NCBI RefSeq assembly: GCF_020520425.1
Contig: NC_079489.1
Location: 93,910,810-93,974,809 of the forward strand
From: Spinacia oleracea
Lineage: Eukaryota; Streptophyta; Magnoliopsida; Caryophyllales; Amaranthaceae
Direction of reading: 5' to 3'
Length of the DNA: 64,000 bases
In this document: in pieces, positions 45,486-56,680 of the stretch
Layout of the letters: each line of letters starts with the position of its first letter
Position numbering within the stretch: the stretch's first letter is position 1
Position numbers and translations under genes: made by a program
Notes under the pieces: generated by a model
What the model was told of the DNA's origin: nothing
The model's database searches: none
Seen by the model: only the letters and a program-made list of their open reading frames with translations

Positions 45486-46165
45486 CACTACAAGAAAATT
45501 TACATATAGAGGCAACACCTTGAGGCAATTACTTATTTATGGCCTCTAAGAGGGCCTTTTAGCAATAGTTAATCATGGTAGCCTCTAAAAATTATTTTTA
45601 GCGTCGGAGAAATTTAGGTTGCCTCTAAAAGTAATTTTTGGCATCAATAAAATATTGGTTGCCTCTAAAACATTTTTTTAGCATCAACAAAATTTAAGTT
45701 GCCCCTAAAAAGTACCTTTTGGCATTAATGAATTAAGAGTTGCCTCTAAAACATTTTTCTAGCGGTCAATGAAATTTGAGTTGCCCCTAAAAAGTACTTT
45801 TTAGCATTAATGTAATAATGGTTGCCTCTAAAACTTTTTTTTAGCATCAGTGAAATTTTGTTGCCCCTAAAAGTAATTTTTAGCATTAATGAAATAATGG
45901 TTGCCTCTAAAACTTTATTTCATAATCAGTTAAATTTTAGTTACCCCTAAAAGGTACTCCGTACTTTTTAACATTGATGAAATAATGGTTGCCTCAAAAC
46001 CCCTTCTTTTAGCATCAATGAAATTTAAGTTGCCCCTAAAAAATAATTTTTAGCTTTAATGAAATAATGGTTGCATCTAAATTTTTTTTAGCATTTTTGA
46101 AATTTAAGTAACCCATAAAAAGTTATTTTTTAGCATTAATGAAGTAGTGAAATTTAAGTTTCATC
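45486..46165 (+). mobile_element. CACTA transposon terminus with subterminal repeats
   Basis: CACTACAAGAAAATTTACAT at 45486 is a textbook CACTA terminal repeat. About a dozen degenerate copies of a 60-70-bp unit follow, containing GTTGCCTCTAAAA and TTTTTAGCATTAATGAAAT. The insertion breaks the inverted LTR. I did not find the opposite end (TTTTCTTGTAGTG), so the right limit is unknown. Confidence 0.75.
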
Positions 46166-46583
46166 TAATTTATTTTTTTAGTGGAATTGAAGTTACACCT
46201 CTCAATTTCGGGTCTTCACACCTTTTCGCTTCGCATCTTGGCCCCTTCTTCTCGCAAATTTCTACCAAGTTATTTTGATTTCGTTTATTGTTGTTTTTGC
46301 TTCGATCAATTCGATTTTGATTCAAAAACGTTATGAATATTTTTTGCTGAAATTCACAAATTTTTGTTGTTGTTCTTCGAATTTTTGGCCAAGTCTTTGG
46401 TTTTTATTTTTATTTTGTCTTTTATCCATATTTTGTTCTCATGACTTTGTTCATTTTTCCGACTTATCTTTCATGAATTAGGTTTCTGATTTATTTTTCC
46501 CTTAGATTTGTCAGGCTTTCTTCCTATATCATAAAATAAAGTAATTGATAAACCAATAGGAAAACAATATCATAAACTAATAG

Positions 46584-46654
46584 TAGCCTATGTAGGATTC
46601 GAACCTACATCATTGTGCAATTGCACAAAGCTCTGCCAATTGAGCTAATAGGCT
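46584..46654 (-). tRNA. tRNA-like gene, isotype undetermined, 6-base anticodon loop
   Basis: A cloverleaf of 71 bases folds perfectly: acceptor AGCCTAT/ATAGGCT, D stem GCTC/GAGC, anticodon stem TTGTG/CACAA, T arm GTAGG-TTCGAAT-CCTAC. A-box-like TAGCTCAATTGG and B-box-like GGTTCGAATCC are present, and TTTT lies about 20 bases downstream. The anticodon loop CAATTG has six rather than seven bases and lacks U33 in place, so no anticodon can be read. The acceptor and D arm are reminiscent of tRNA-Ile. It may be a recent tRNA pseudogene or an organelle-derived copy. Confidence 0.6.
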
Positions 46655-48113
46655 CTTTTATTAGAAAAGTGTCATGATACTTTTAAGAGGAAAAAAGATT
46701 GTGTAGACATGCTTAACTTGAGCTAAATTGACTAATCAGATCAAGCAAATAAACCAAACAGCAGGTCAGCAAAAGTCAACCAAAGTCAACTCTAGCCAAA
46801 CCCGAACATTCAGCAGCAATGCAGAAGGGTCCCTATCATGCACCACAGTCCTCTAGCTAACTCAATAAGTCTAAGTTTCCTCTAGCCTAACTGATCAGAA
46901 TAACAAGGAGCAACGATCAACAATTAACAGAAACAAGAAAAACAACTAACACAACGCCAAGCAAAACAACCAACAAAGTTGCACGTCGGTAAGTAAGCAG
47001 AGCAGTAAGCGGATCAGAGTGCAGATCAGAGTAAGTAAGCTGGAACATTTGATTAGATGAATGTATAATTTAGGATTACATATATTAGAGGGAAATCAAT
47101 CAATATTAGAATATATCTTCTATTATTGCCTCAAATATTCTGTTGTTTTAATGTGATGAACCCACCTAACCACAAAGTTGATCCTATTGTCTACAGCAGA
47201 AGGGTCAAGAAGAGGGCAACAGCAGCAGACTAGCCTAGCAGCAGCAAACAAAAGCAGCAGGACAAGAAGTTGTTGGTGGAGAGAACCATTGCCACCTAGC
47301 TACAAGACAAGCAGCAATTGAGGGAGTTGTACTTGATAGTAACTCTAGGAATTAAGTAGAGAAAAGATAGAGAGAGAAGGCATTGTGTATTCTAAAGAGT
47401 GTAACTGAGAGTTGTACTTAAATAAGGATTGATGATAATAGATCGGGGGAGAAAATACGACTTGCCCAGGCAATACGCCATTGAAAACCCCGGGTACAAT
47501 CTGCAAGGAGTTCCCAGGTACCAATATGTGCATTTCATTTTGAAAATCTCAAAAAAAATTCCCATCTGATATAACAGTTGCTAATTAATTTTCCCATCTG
47601 ATATAACAGTTGCTAATTAATTTGCCCATCTGATATAACAGTTGCTCATAAATCAATCATTTTTATAAATTTGCATTCTGTGAGAGCACATAGGATACAC
47701 GTTGCTCATCTCCTGGTAAACTAAAAGTTGTTGAAACACAAATTTCAAGTCGTATTATGCATTATATTATAGAGATGATCAAGAATAGAGATAAAATGAA
47801 CTAATCAGATCAGACAAAACAAACCAAACAGCATATCAGCAAAAGTCAACCAAAATCAACTCTTGCCAAACCTTAACATTCAGCAGCAAAGCAGTGGGTC
47901 ACTGTCATGCACCATAGTCCTCTAGCTAACTCAATAATTCTAACTTTCCTCTAGCCTAACTGATCAGAATAACAAGAAGAAATGATCAGCAATACCTCTG
48001 TAACTATTAGACCAGCAGCAGTTGCGGCGTTCAAGTCAAAGTGATCGACTTTGATGCCCATACCCTTGCGTTTGTAGCACCTCTTGAAAGTTGGTTCCCT
48101 TCCAAGGATCCTT
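46655..48113. other. Non-coding region with direct repeats
   Basis: A segment of about 200 bp at 46730-46925 (AACTAATCAGATCA, CATGCACCACAGTCCTCTAG) recurs at 47795-47990. From 47558 to 47650 there are three copies of CCCATCTGATATAACAGTTG at a 32-35-base spacing. A Gln/Ala-codon-like AGCAGC run at 47215-47265 lies in no long frame. Gene content is not evident. Confidence 0.6.
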
Positions 48114-48423
48114 CACATCTGTTTTGTTTTATGCAGGTAACACATAGGTTGCTCCCATAAAGGCATTATTATCACATATTGTACATAACCTCTCCAAGTA
48201 GAATGAGAAAACTCAAGCAGACATGGGAAGAGGAGGTACAACAACCTCAGGAGCAGAAATGTGGTGGCTAGAGCCAAATAAGTCTCTTGCCAAAGAAGGT
48301 TCTCTGGAGATCTTGCCCAAGAGAAGGGGCAATTTTCTGGCTCATTTTTGTCATTGCTTGCACCATTAGATAAATCTTTGATTTTCTCCAGCGATAACCT
48401 ATCCCTAGGGTCAATTTTTATGC
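48114..48423 (-). other. Unassigned open segment bounded by a splice acceptor
   Basis: On the minus strand a good acceptor (TGTTGCAG) precedes 48423. The frame is then open for about 100 codons, starting IKIDPRDRLSLEKIKDLSNG and including a hydrophobic run (YLALATTFLLLRLLYLLF). I do not recognise the family; it might be the last exon of a decayed gene. It lies downstream of, and on the same strand as, the acyl-CoA synthetase fragment, but does not match the known C-terminus of that family. Confidence 0.3.
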
Positions 48424-48984
48424 CTGCAACAGTTATGAAACATCGATCAGATGTAAATAGTCCTCAGACATACATATAGATCCATACATCAGTCTTGCAA
48501 AAACGAACACAAAATGATGCCAACAATTTTTAGAACTATGAAGCCATTCCTCCAGTTTACCTTCAGTATATCTTCACTGCCCTACCAACTAAAGGACAAC
48601 TATATGTTTGAAAAATGTCTACATTTAACTCTTTTGCTTTCTGTTCTTTCACTAGAGTCAAGAAATGTGTATGAGAGTGTAGTTTGGACTTTCATTGTGA
48701 CAGGACCGGTACACCTCTTTCAAATACCATATCTTGCACACGACAGAAAACAGGGGATTTGTGGACATTTGTGAAAGTGAATCCCGCACAAACAAATTCA
48801 ATGTTTGTTACAAAAGCAGAAGTAAATGCAACATGAGAACCTGAATCCTGACAGGATATTTAGTTTAGTAAAATTGCCAGGTGGGAAATTTAATAGCCTT
48901 GGAAAAGAAACATTACCAGTGACGTGACTATAGAAAGCAACAAGGGAACTGGACTACGAGAACCGAGGATGTTGGCATAGTGAA

Positions 48985-49276
48985 AAAATCACCTACAACA
49001 CCGTGTTCTTCAGCCCAGCATTCAAGAGCCTACTTGTTGGGGTTAACTACAGCAACGAGGAAAGACTGGAAGCTATTTCCATAAACCCATTTCTGAAATA
49101 GACAGATGAGCTCAGAAGAAAGCAAACGGTATAATTCAAATGATGCTACAGAGTTGCTTATTCTTATGTGCAGCATAGATCAGACATACTGCACCAATTT
49201 CTGAGGCAAGAAGGTAATTATTCTCCAAGTTTTCAACTGAAACATATTCTCCCTATGAAAGCTTGAAGATGTTTTT
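48985..49276 (-). pseudogene. Long-chain acyl-CoA synthetase (LACS) fragment, two exons with TAG stops
   Basis: The exon at 49276-49190 encodes KNIFKLS, then a TAG, then GEYVSVENLENNYLLASEIGA, followed by donor GTATGT. The exon at 49092 to about 48985 follows acceptor TTTCAG and encodes KWVYGNSFQSFLVAVVNPNK, a TAG, then ALECWAEEHGV. These match the conserved C-terminal part of plant LACS enzymes, which activate fatty acids with ATP and CoA. Both TAGs stand where the family has Gln (CAG), so each is one C-to-T change. I did not find the rest of the gene nearby. It cannot be functional. It could have been carried by the CACTA element starting at 45486. Confidence 0.75.
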
Positions 49277-51429
49277 TAAACTTATGTAAGAATAGCAATA
49301 ATCTTAAACTTGAACTAAAATCTACACTCTAATGATCAATACTGCTTAACATCATAACATCAGGAAAAATTAGACAGACTCAGGGAAGTGTTTATTAAAG
49401 AAAATCAATATGTCAACAGCAAGAAAGAACAAAACAAAAGCAACAAATACAAACAAAAATTATAATACGATCGATCAATTTAGGGAAATTACCTAGAGAT
49501 GGGAAATATATGGTTCTTTTTCCATTGTTTCGAATTTCATCCTACAAGATAAACAATAACTAATTTATTATCATTAAGGAAATTAAAAAAATCATGCATT
49601 CTATGGACATACATATCTTTGTGTAAATTCAAAGACCCTTTTTCTAGTAGCTTTGCGACTGAGATTAAGACAACCAACCAACTTCCAGCTAAACCAGAAC
49701 ATGCCATAATCAGCACCCAAACAAACTTCCTACTGCTTACCAGAACAAGCCCATCATCTCAGCACGAACACCCAGACCAACTTCTGCAAAGCTGCATCAA
49801 CTCTATATACCACTAGGAGACTAAGTACCACATAACATGTTGACCAGAAGAGTACCTGCCAATATGAGCTGAAAGCTAGAGATCAGACCTGAGATAGTAA
49901 AACAAGAGTAGAACTCAAATGATGATATGAGACTTTCAAAAGCTTGTATAAGCCTGTATAGTTGGTTGTGTGGGCAGAACATAATCATAAAAATATGTGA
50001 ACGGAAATTCTCCATTTAATAAATAGTGTTTCTAGTTCACAAAACTAAAGTAATACTCGGTTTAAGTACGTACACATATTCACATATATTGTGGAAGTTC
50101 AGATTAATCTAACACATCATGAATCTAACCTCATATCACAGCAATACTCAAAAGGGAGTCTTGAATCAGCAGGACACCTCCTATCTTTAATTTGTAAATA
50201 AAACTGCCAGGCAGGGAAGGAAAGGAAACAATAGATTTAGAGAAAATAACATGGTACTTTTTAAATTATCACAGTACGCATAAGGCACTACTTCCCTACC
50301 AAAATTCAAGGTTGCATTCAGAGTTAGCAAAGTCTTCATCCCTAAATGCCTAACTAGATAAAAAGGTAAAGCAAACAAAAGCCCCACTTAAATTGGAAGA
50401 AAAATGATTATATTGGATTACATCTCCCTCAAAACTCTCAAATTTCAACTAATCAATCACAAACATTACCTTCAAGACTCCCTCAAAAGAACAAAAACTA
50501 TTGGATTTCAGACACAAAAGTTCACCCACAATGCCATAAAGAAACACAAAATTAGACCAGTCAATACAATACAATAGTAAAACAAAGTTAACGCCAGTCA
50601 AGTGTTCGACGATGCCCCAAGGAAAAATTATAAACAACAAGAGCATGTATTTAAATCATCACAACTCACTATGGAGAAAAAATCATTCTCATAAGGGAAA
50701 CTATCAAAATTTTAAAATCTACAAAATTCAATTATGAATAACAAAAAATTAAATCAGCATAACTTTCAAATCAATTGAAGATTAACGAACAAGATTGGAG
50801 AAAATAATTACCCGAAAACTATGAGGACTTGTGATAATCTAAGCCCTTGAGATGAATGAAATCAAAATGAAACACCACCAGACTTATCAAACCATTTCCT
50901 GTTGTTAACGAGTAAGAGCTCTCTCGCTAGGATCTCGAGTGAGAATTGAGATAAGAATTTGGGGGAGAATGAAGTTGAGTTCCTAAACCTAGATCCAGAA
51001 GAAATGTCGCTGAAATGGGCAAGTGAAGAGGGAATGGGAAAGTGAAGAGGGAAATGGATTTTTTGACTGAAATTCGCCAAAGAGAAGGGCGGGTAGTCAA
51101 ATTGGGTAATACTTAGTTTTGAGTGAAATTCATGAAAAGAGGGCGGGTAGTCTAATTGGATTTTATTCAATGTTGAATTTTTTTTTTTTTGAGGGAAATT
51201 TTATTCAATGTTGATTATTCGAGCTTAATTTGACAATTGCAAATTAATACAATTTTTAAATTTATATTTATTATCATTCATTTATTTATAATAGAGATGA
51301 TTAAAATTCTTCCCATAAAAAAATTTGATTAAAATTCGGGTCGGGCCGTGCTTTAAAACAAAAAATAATACTCAAGCCTATAGATTTGGCATGGGATTTT
51401 GTGGGCCGAAACGGGCTTTATCGAGTCAT
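49277..51429. other. Intergenic or decayed gene sequence
   Basis: Mostly AT-rich, with a few open runs of 60-100 codons that I do not recognise (minus strand 50862-51170 is the longest). A splice-bounded short open segment lies near 49495-49545 on the minus strand. GGGCGGGTAGTC occurs twice (near 51087 and 51141). It may contain the upstream part of the broken LACS gene, but I could not match it. Confidence 0.35.
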
Positions 51430-51434
51430 GCTCG

Positions 51435-52850
51435 TGAAGGAAATAATGCCCTTGGTCCAAGTATGCATTCTATGATAAGTCTAATAAATGCGGTTCAGTA
51501 TTAATTAACAAGTTAATAATTCAGTGAGATCAAGTGAGCTGAATGCCTAGCTAGAGGCCGCTTCAGTTCAAGTGGAATTAATGATATTAATCCACAGCTT
51601 ACTCTTGACTGAACCCGTAGGGTCACACAAATAGTACGTAAACGGATCAAGTATTTAATGGCATTAAATACTCCATCTATGAATATTCGGAATCGACGGA
51701 TCTTGGTTTCAGTGGGAGCTGAGATCGTCACAGGCAAGAAATGAATACTCCGGAAACGATGATATTACCGGAAACGGAAATATGGATCGTATCGGAAATA
51801 TAAATATTATCCAAGTCGTAGATGTTGCCGGAAACGGAAACATGGTACGTATCGGAAAATATTATCGGAAATGGAAATATTGCCAGAATCGGAAATATTG
51901 CCGGAAACGGAAATATTGTCAGAATCGGAAATATTATCGGAATCGGAAAATAATTCCGGAAACGGAAATATTAAATATTTGTTCGAAACAGAAATTAATT
52001 CCGGAATCGGAAATATTAAATATTGTTCGTATCGGAAATGAATTCCGGAATCGGAAATTTAATCGGAAGCGTATCGTACGAATAAGCATCGGACGAGGCC
52101 TGCCGGACGAGGGCCCAGCACGAAGCCAGGCCATCGCCCAGCAAGCCAAGCGCGCCACACGAACAGCCAAGGCCACGCCAGGCCCAGCGCAAGGCCAGGC
52201 CCAGCAGGCCGTGGCAGCGCGCGCAGGAGCTACGTGGGCTTGTAGCTCGCGTAGGCCTCGCTGCATGGGCTGCTGCTCGCACGCACGCGCATGGGCGGCC
52301 CATCGTGGCTGCCGTGTGTGTGTGCGTAAGTGTTTGTGTTCATGCACGATTCCTAAAACATGCAGAGTTCGGTTAATGATTAAATTCCTAATTCTATTTG
52401 ATAAATTAATTAATTAGAGTTCTTGTAGGATTCTAGGTTTAATTAATTTGTATCTGAATAGGATTCCAATTCCCTTTCCATACCCCTATAAATATGTGGC
52501 CTGGGTTCACAATTTATAACGAGTTTCAAAAGTATTCAAAGTGAGTTTTTGAGAGAAAAATTCAATCACACATCTTGCTCAAAAGTGCCGAAAATTCTAG
52601 TACCTTAAGGGCGATTCTAGTTGGTCAATCTTAAGGCGGATCCGGACGTGCTGTGGACTATCTACGGAGGGACGACACTTGGAGTCCTAAAGACTTGTTC
52701 TTGTTCGGTTCGGGCGCAGCTAGGGAGGGCACGCAACAAAGAGTATGCATCTAAATTATGCTATATGATTATGTGTAAATAATATGTATTCCTGGGTTAA
52801 TGGTTGTTTCCGCATGATTTATGTAATATCATATGTATCATAACCTAACA
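51435..52850 (+). repeat. Solo LTR of the A/D copia family
   Basis: 1416 bp from TGAAGG to CCTAACA with 5-bp flanking repeats GCTCG at 51430-51434 and 52851-52855. It includes the U3 tandem array (51745-52070), a GC-rich island (52080-52330) and a TATA box CTATAAATA (52486-52494). No internal element sequence is attached, so it arose by recombination between two LTRs. Confidence 0.93.
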
Positions 52851-52855
52851 GCTCG

Positions 52856-53876
52856 GGTTATAGTCTAAATTATCATGTTGTTATGCTATCCGAACCCACT
52901 TTTTTTCCAGGGGGGCCGGCCTATAGTTGGTCATATCTAATTTATAAATGGTTGCACCATTTTAACTTTTATTTTTGCCAATACACGATTTTGACGGTTA
53001 ATATCCTATATTTTTGTTATTAGTTTATGTACATGTAAAAAAATAGTAGATGTTAATATATGAATAAGAAAATTTTGTCAAATAAAACCCAATAAAGTTG
53101 CATTTTTGCCAATTACAACCTCAACATGATTGAAACTTATAGGACTTGAACAGTGCCGATTGCAAGAGAGAGGTATAAAACATAACTGGAACTTATATGA
53201 CATAAATGGAAACAATTTTAAATTGTTAAAACTGATTTGATCTAAACTTATTTAAATAAATAACTTAATTATTTGACTCGTAATGTTGTTGAGATTGTTT
53301 ATACGGTTTTTTCATGAAATGTCCCTCAGGTTTGCAATAATGCACCAAATACCCTCGCGTCTTTCGAATCACATAATATACCCCTATTTTTGCCTAAGTT
53401 TGCACCAAATATCCCTAATCCGACATTCCGTTAGTCCTCCGTTAAGTCATGTTTATAATTCACAAAATGCCCCTATTTATAAACTTATTGCACAATATAC
53501 ACCTATTTGTAAAGTTATTTGCACCAAATACTCAAATTGCATGAATTGAATCTAACGGCTAGTTTGAATCTAGTCACATTGCCTCCTCATAATTCATCAG
53601 TTTCAATTTTCAGAAGAGCAACTCAAGGTAGTTTGAACCTTCTAACTCTATCATGAAATGACTAAATTAGGCTACCTCAACAACTTGGTTGTTCTGAAGA
53701 AAAAAAACCCAAATATCATGAAACTAAATTAGGCAGAGGCAACGAATTTCACTGCTAATAACAGGTTTCCTTGCGTTATTGAAATACTCATTGTCAGAGA
53801 AACATTATGAACAACTCTAATAACATCTACAAAATAAAATACAAGTGATTGGTATTGTGAGAAACAAGTGTTGTTG
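52856..53876. other. Intergenic sequence
   Basis: AT-rich. TGCACCAAATA occurs three times (near 53341, 53401 and 53520) around words such as AATATACCCCTATTT, suggesting an old MITE-like repeat. No gene is seen. Confidence 0.4.
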
Positions 53877-54440
53877 TTAAAGGCTGCATTTCTTGCCTAC
53901 AAGATCCTTTCCATCAACATGTATACCCAACTGATCAATAGGAACAAAGTTGAACTTTGTTTCAGGGATATATACCCTTTCAACACTGGCTACCTCAACA
54001 ACTGAGTTCTCATTGATGGTCATCTCGTAGTCATTTTTAGTCGTGTTGAACCTCTTATTAGCAACTTCAACAGATCCCTTTGAGATGTATTAAACCTTCC
54101 CTGCATCAAAGGTGTCAAAGAACTTCTTCTCTATCGCATTGAACATCGTTGCTTGTATTTGAGTACCCTACATTCATGAACTACTATATGAACAACTCTC
54201 AATTCAAACATGAAAGTGTAAAACATAGAGTTTGACTCATTCTAGATTATGCTTACATATTCATCAGTTAGCTCAACATTGAAGACATTCCCTTCTCCTC
54301 TCTCATTATAGAAGGTTCGTAGTGTCCCCTTGCTGGTAACTCGGACTTTGATGGTCCAGTTCCCTTGGTAAGGGTTCAAAGAACCAAGAGGGTACACTCT
54401 TCTAGTCATACCCATTCTTGCAGCAGGTGCAGCACTGCAA
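53877..54440 (-). pseudogene. RPA1 (replication protein A 70 kDa) fragment, broken
   Basis: Minus strand. The first exon piece, 54440-54257, encodes RVYPLGSLNPYQGNWTIKVR and VTSKGTLRTFYNERGEGNVF, ending at donor GTAAGC. The next exon, from 54167 after acceptor TGTAG, encodes GTQIQATMFNAIEKKFFDTF and on to NDYEMTINENSVVE and IPETKFNFVPIDQLG. These match DNA-binding domains A and B of plant RPA1, which binds single-stranded DNA. It is disabled by a TAA after DAGKV, by a one-base frame change before IPETKF, and by insertion of element D at 54441. A Helitron-borne RPA-like gene is an alternative origin, since some plant Helitrons carry such genes; no Helitron ends were seen. Confidence 0.8.
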
Positions 54441-55816
54441 TGTTAGGTTATGATACATATGACAATTCATAAATCATGCGGAAAAACCATAAACCCAGGA
54501 ATACATATTATTTACACATAATCATTTAGCATAGAATAGATGCATACTCTTTGTTGCGTGCCTTCCCTAGCTGCGCCCGAACCGAACAAGAACAAGTCTT
54601 TAGGACTCCAAGTGTCGTCCCTCCGTAGATAGTCCACAGCACGTCCGGATCCGCCTTAAGATTGACCAACTAGAATCGCCCTTAAGGTACTATTATTTTC
54701 GGCACTTTATAGGCAAATGTGTGACTGAATTTTCTCTCAAAAACTCACTTTGAATACTTTGAAACTTGTGTTATAAATTGTGAGCCCTAGCCACATATTT
54801 ATAGCGGTATGGAAAGGGAATCGAAATCCTATTCAGATACAAATTAATAAAACCTAGAATCCTACAAGAACTCTAATTTAATTAATTTATCAAATAGAAT
54901 TAGGAATTTAATCATTAACCGAACTCTGCATGTTTTAGGAAACGTGCACGAACACAAACACTTGCACACACACGCACGACAGCCACGATGGGCCTCATGC
55001 GTGCGCGCGAGCAGCAGCCCACTCAGCGCCCGCGCGCGCTGCGCGCAGCCTGCTGGGCCTGGCCTTGCTGTTTGTGCGGCGCGCTTGGCTTGCTGGGCGA
55101 TGGCCTGGCTTCGTGCTGGGCCTCGTCCGGCAGGCCTCGTCCGATGCTTATTCGTACGATGCGCTTCCGATTAAATTTTCCGATTCCGGAATTCATTTCC
55201 GATACGAACAATATTTAATATTTCCGATTCCGGAATTAATTTCCGTTTCGAACAAATATTTAATATTTCCGTTTCCGGAATTATTTTCCGATTCCGGTAA
55301 TATTTCCGATTCTGACAATATTTCCGTTTCCGGCAATATTTCCGATTCTGGCAATATTTCCATTCTGGCAATATTTCCATTTCCGATAATATTTTCCGAT
55401 ACGTACCATGTTTCCGTTTCCGGCAACATCTACGACTCGGATAATATTTATATTTCCGATACGATCCATATTTCCGTTTCCGGCAATATCATCGTTTCCG
55501 GAGTATTCATTTCTTGCCTGTGACGATCTTAGCTCCCACTGAAACCAAGATCCCTCGGTTCCGAATATTCATAGATAGAGTATCTAATGCCATTAGATAC
55601 TTGATCCGTTTACGTACTATTTGTGTGACCCTACGGGTTCAGTCAAGAGTAAGCTGTGGATTAATATCATTAATTCCACTTGAACTGAAGCGGCCTCTAG
55701 CTAGGCATTCAGCTCACTTGATCTCACTGAATTATTAACTTGTCAATTAATACTGAACCGCATTTATTAGACTTAACATAGAATGCATACTTGGACCAAG
55801 GGCATTATTTCCTTCA
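54441..55816 (-). repeat. 3' LTR of element D (1376 bp)
   Basis: TGTTAGG to CCTTCA on the plus strand. It has a TATA box at 54796-54804, a GC-rich island at 54945-55160 and a U3 tandem array at 55170-55500. It is very similar to 8103-9487. Confidence 0.92.
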
Positions 55817-55829
55817 GTCTCCCACTTGT
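55817..55829 (-). other. Polypurine tract of element D
   Basis: The minus strand reads CAAGTGGGAGAC directly before TGAAGG of the LTR. Confidence 0.75.
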
Positions 55830-56680
55830 CCTTAGGGACAAGTGTGCATTTCCTAATTCCTTTGTCGCTCGATGCTTGCTCTTGAACATAAGGTAAGAGT
55901 TGTCATCCTTATTATGTCCAGAGGTGTTCCTCGGTTTCAGAGTTCAACTGATCAAATAAACAGATAATCATAGCCTATGATTCATCCGAGCACGGCCATG
56001 CATTTCACAGTTTCTAGCTCTCCGAGTGGCCTTGTACAACTTTTAAGCATCTCATCCCGATTTATGGGAGGACAATCCCAATCTTGCGATCTTGAGATTA
56101 GACTTCGTTTGATAGGTGATTACCTGAGCGTTGCCTTTATAGCCTCCTTTTACGGTGCGACGGTTGGTCAACGTCAAAGCAACCAGTTCTCAAACAAGTA
56201 ATCTCAAATCACTCAGGTATTGAGGATTTAGTGTCTAATAATTTAATGAAATTTACTTATGACAGACTTTCATCTCTTACAGTAAAGTTTCATAGGTCTT
56301 GTCCGATACTAGTCTTCCCAAAGTAAGTATCTATGCAAATGATTATGACATTGCCATGTCCACATAGTTCAAGAAACAGAACTACTAGTCATCTTGCATT
56401 CTAATCGTCTAACGTTTTCTATGCGTCCAATTTTATAGAAAACTCCGATTAGGGACCATTTTCAACCTTTGACATTCAAGTTCACTTGATAGACATTTCT
56501 TAGTCACAGGACTGGTCCTGACAGTCTATCTTGAATATATCGTCAAATTGAAGGGACTCATCATTTAATAAACCACAAATTAAATGGAAAAATGAATTCC
56601 TTTCATTTATTGTGAATGATTAACCAATAATGTTTTACAAAGATTTAAACTCTAAAACTTTAAAACATTAAACAGAGACA
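55830..56680 (-). other. 3' untranslated region of element D
   Basis: About 850 bases between the Gag-Pol stop and the purine tract, without a gene. From 55830 to about 56565 it is almost identical to element A; from there to the stop codon the two diverge. Confidence 0.7.

Noticed and set aside
47215..47265. AGCAGC run as a polyglutamine gene
   Set aside because: No open frame of useful length on either strand.
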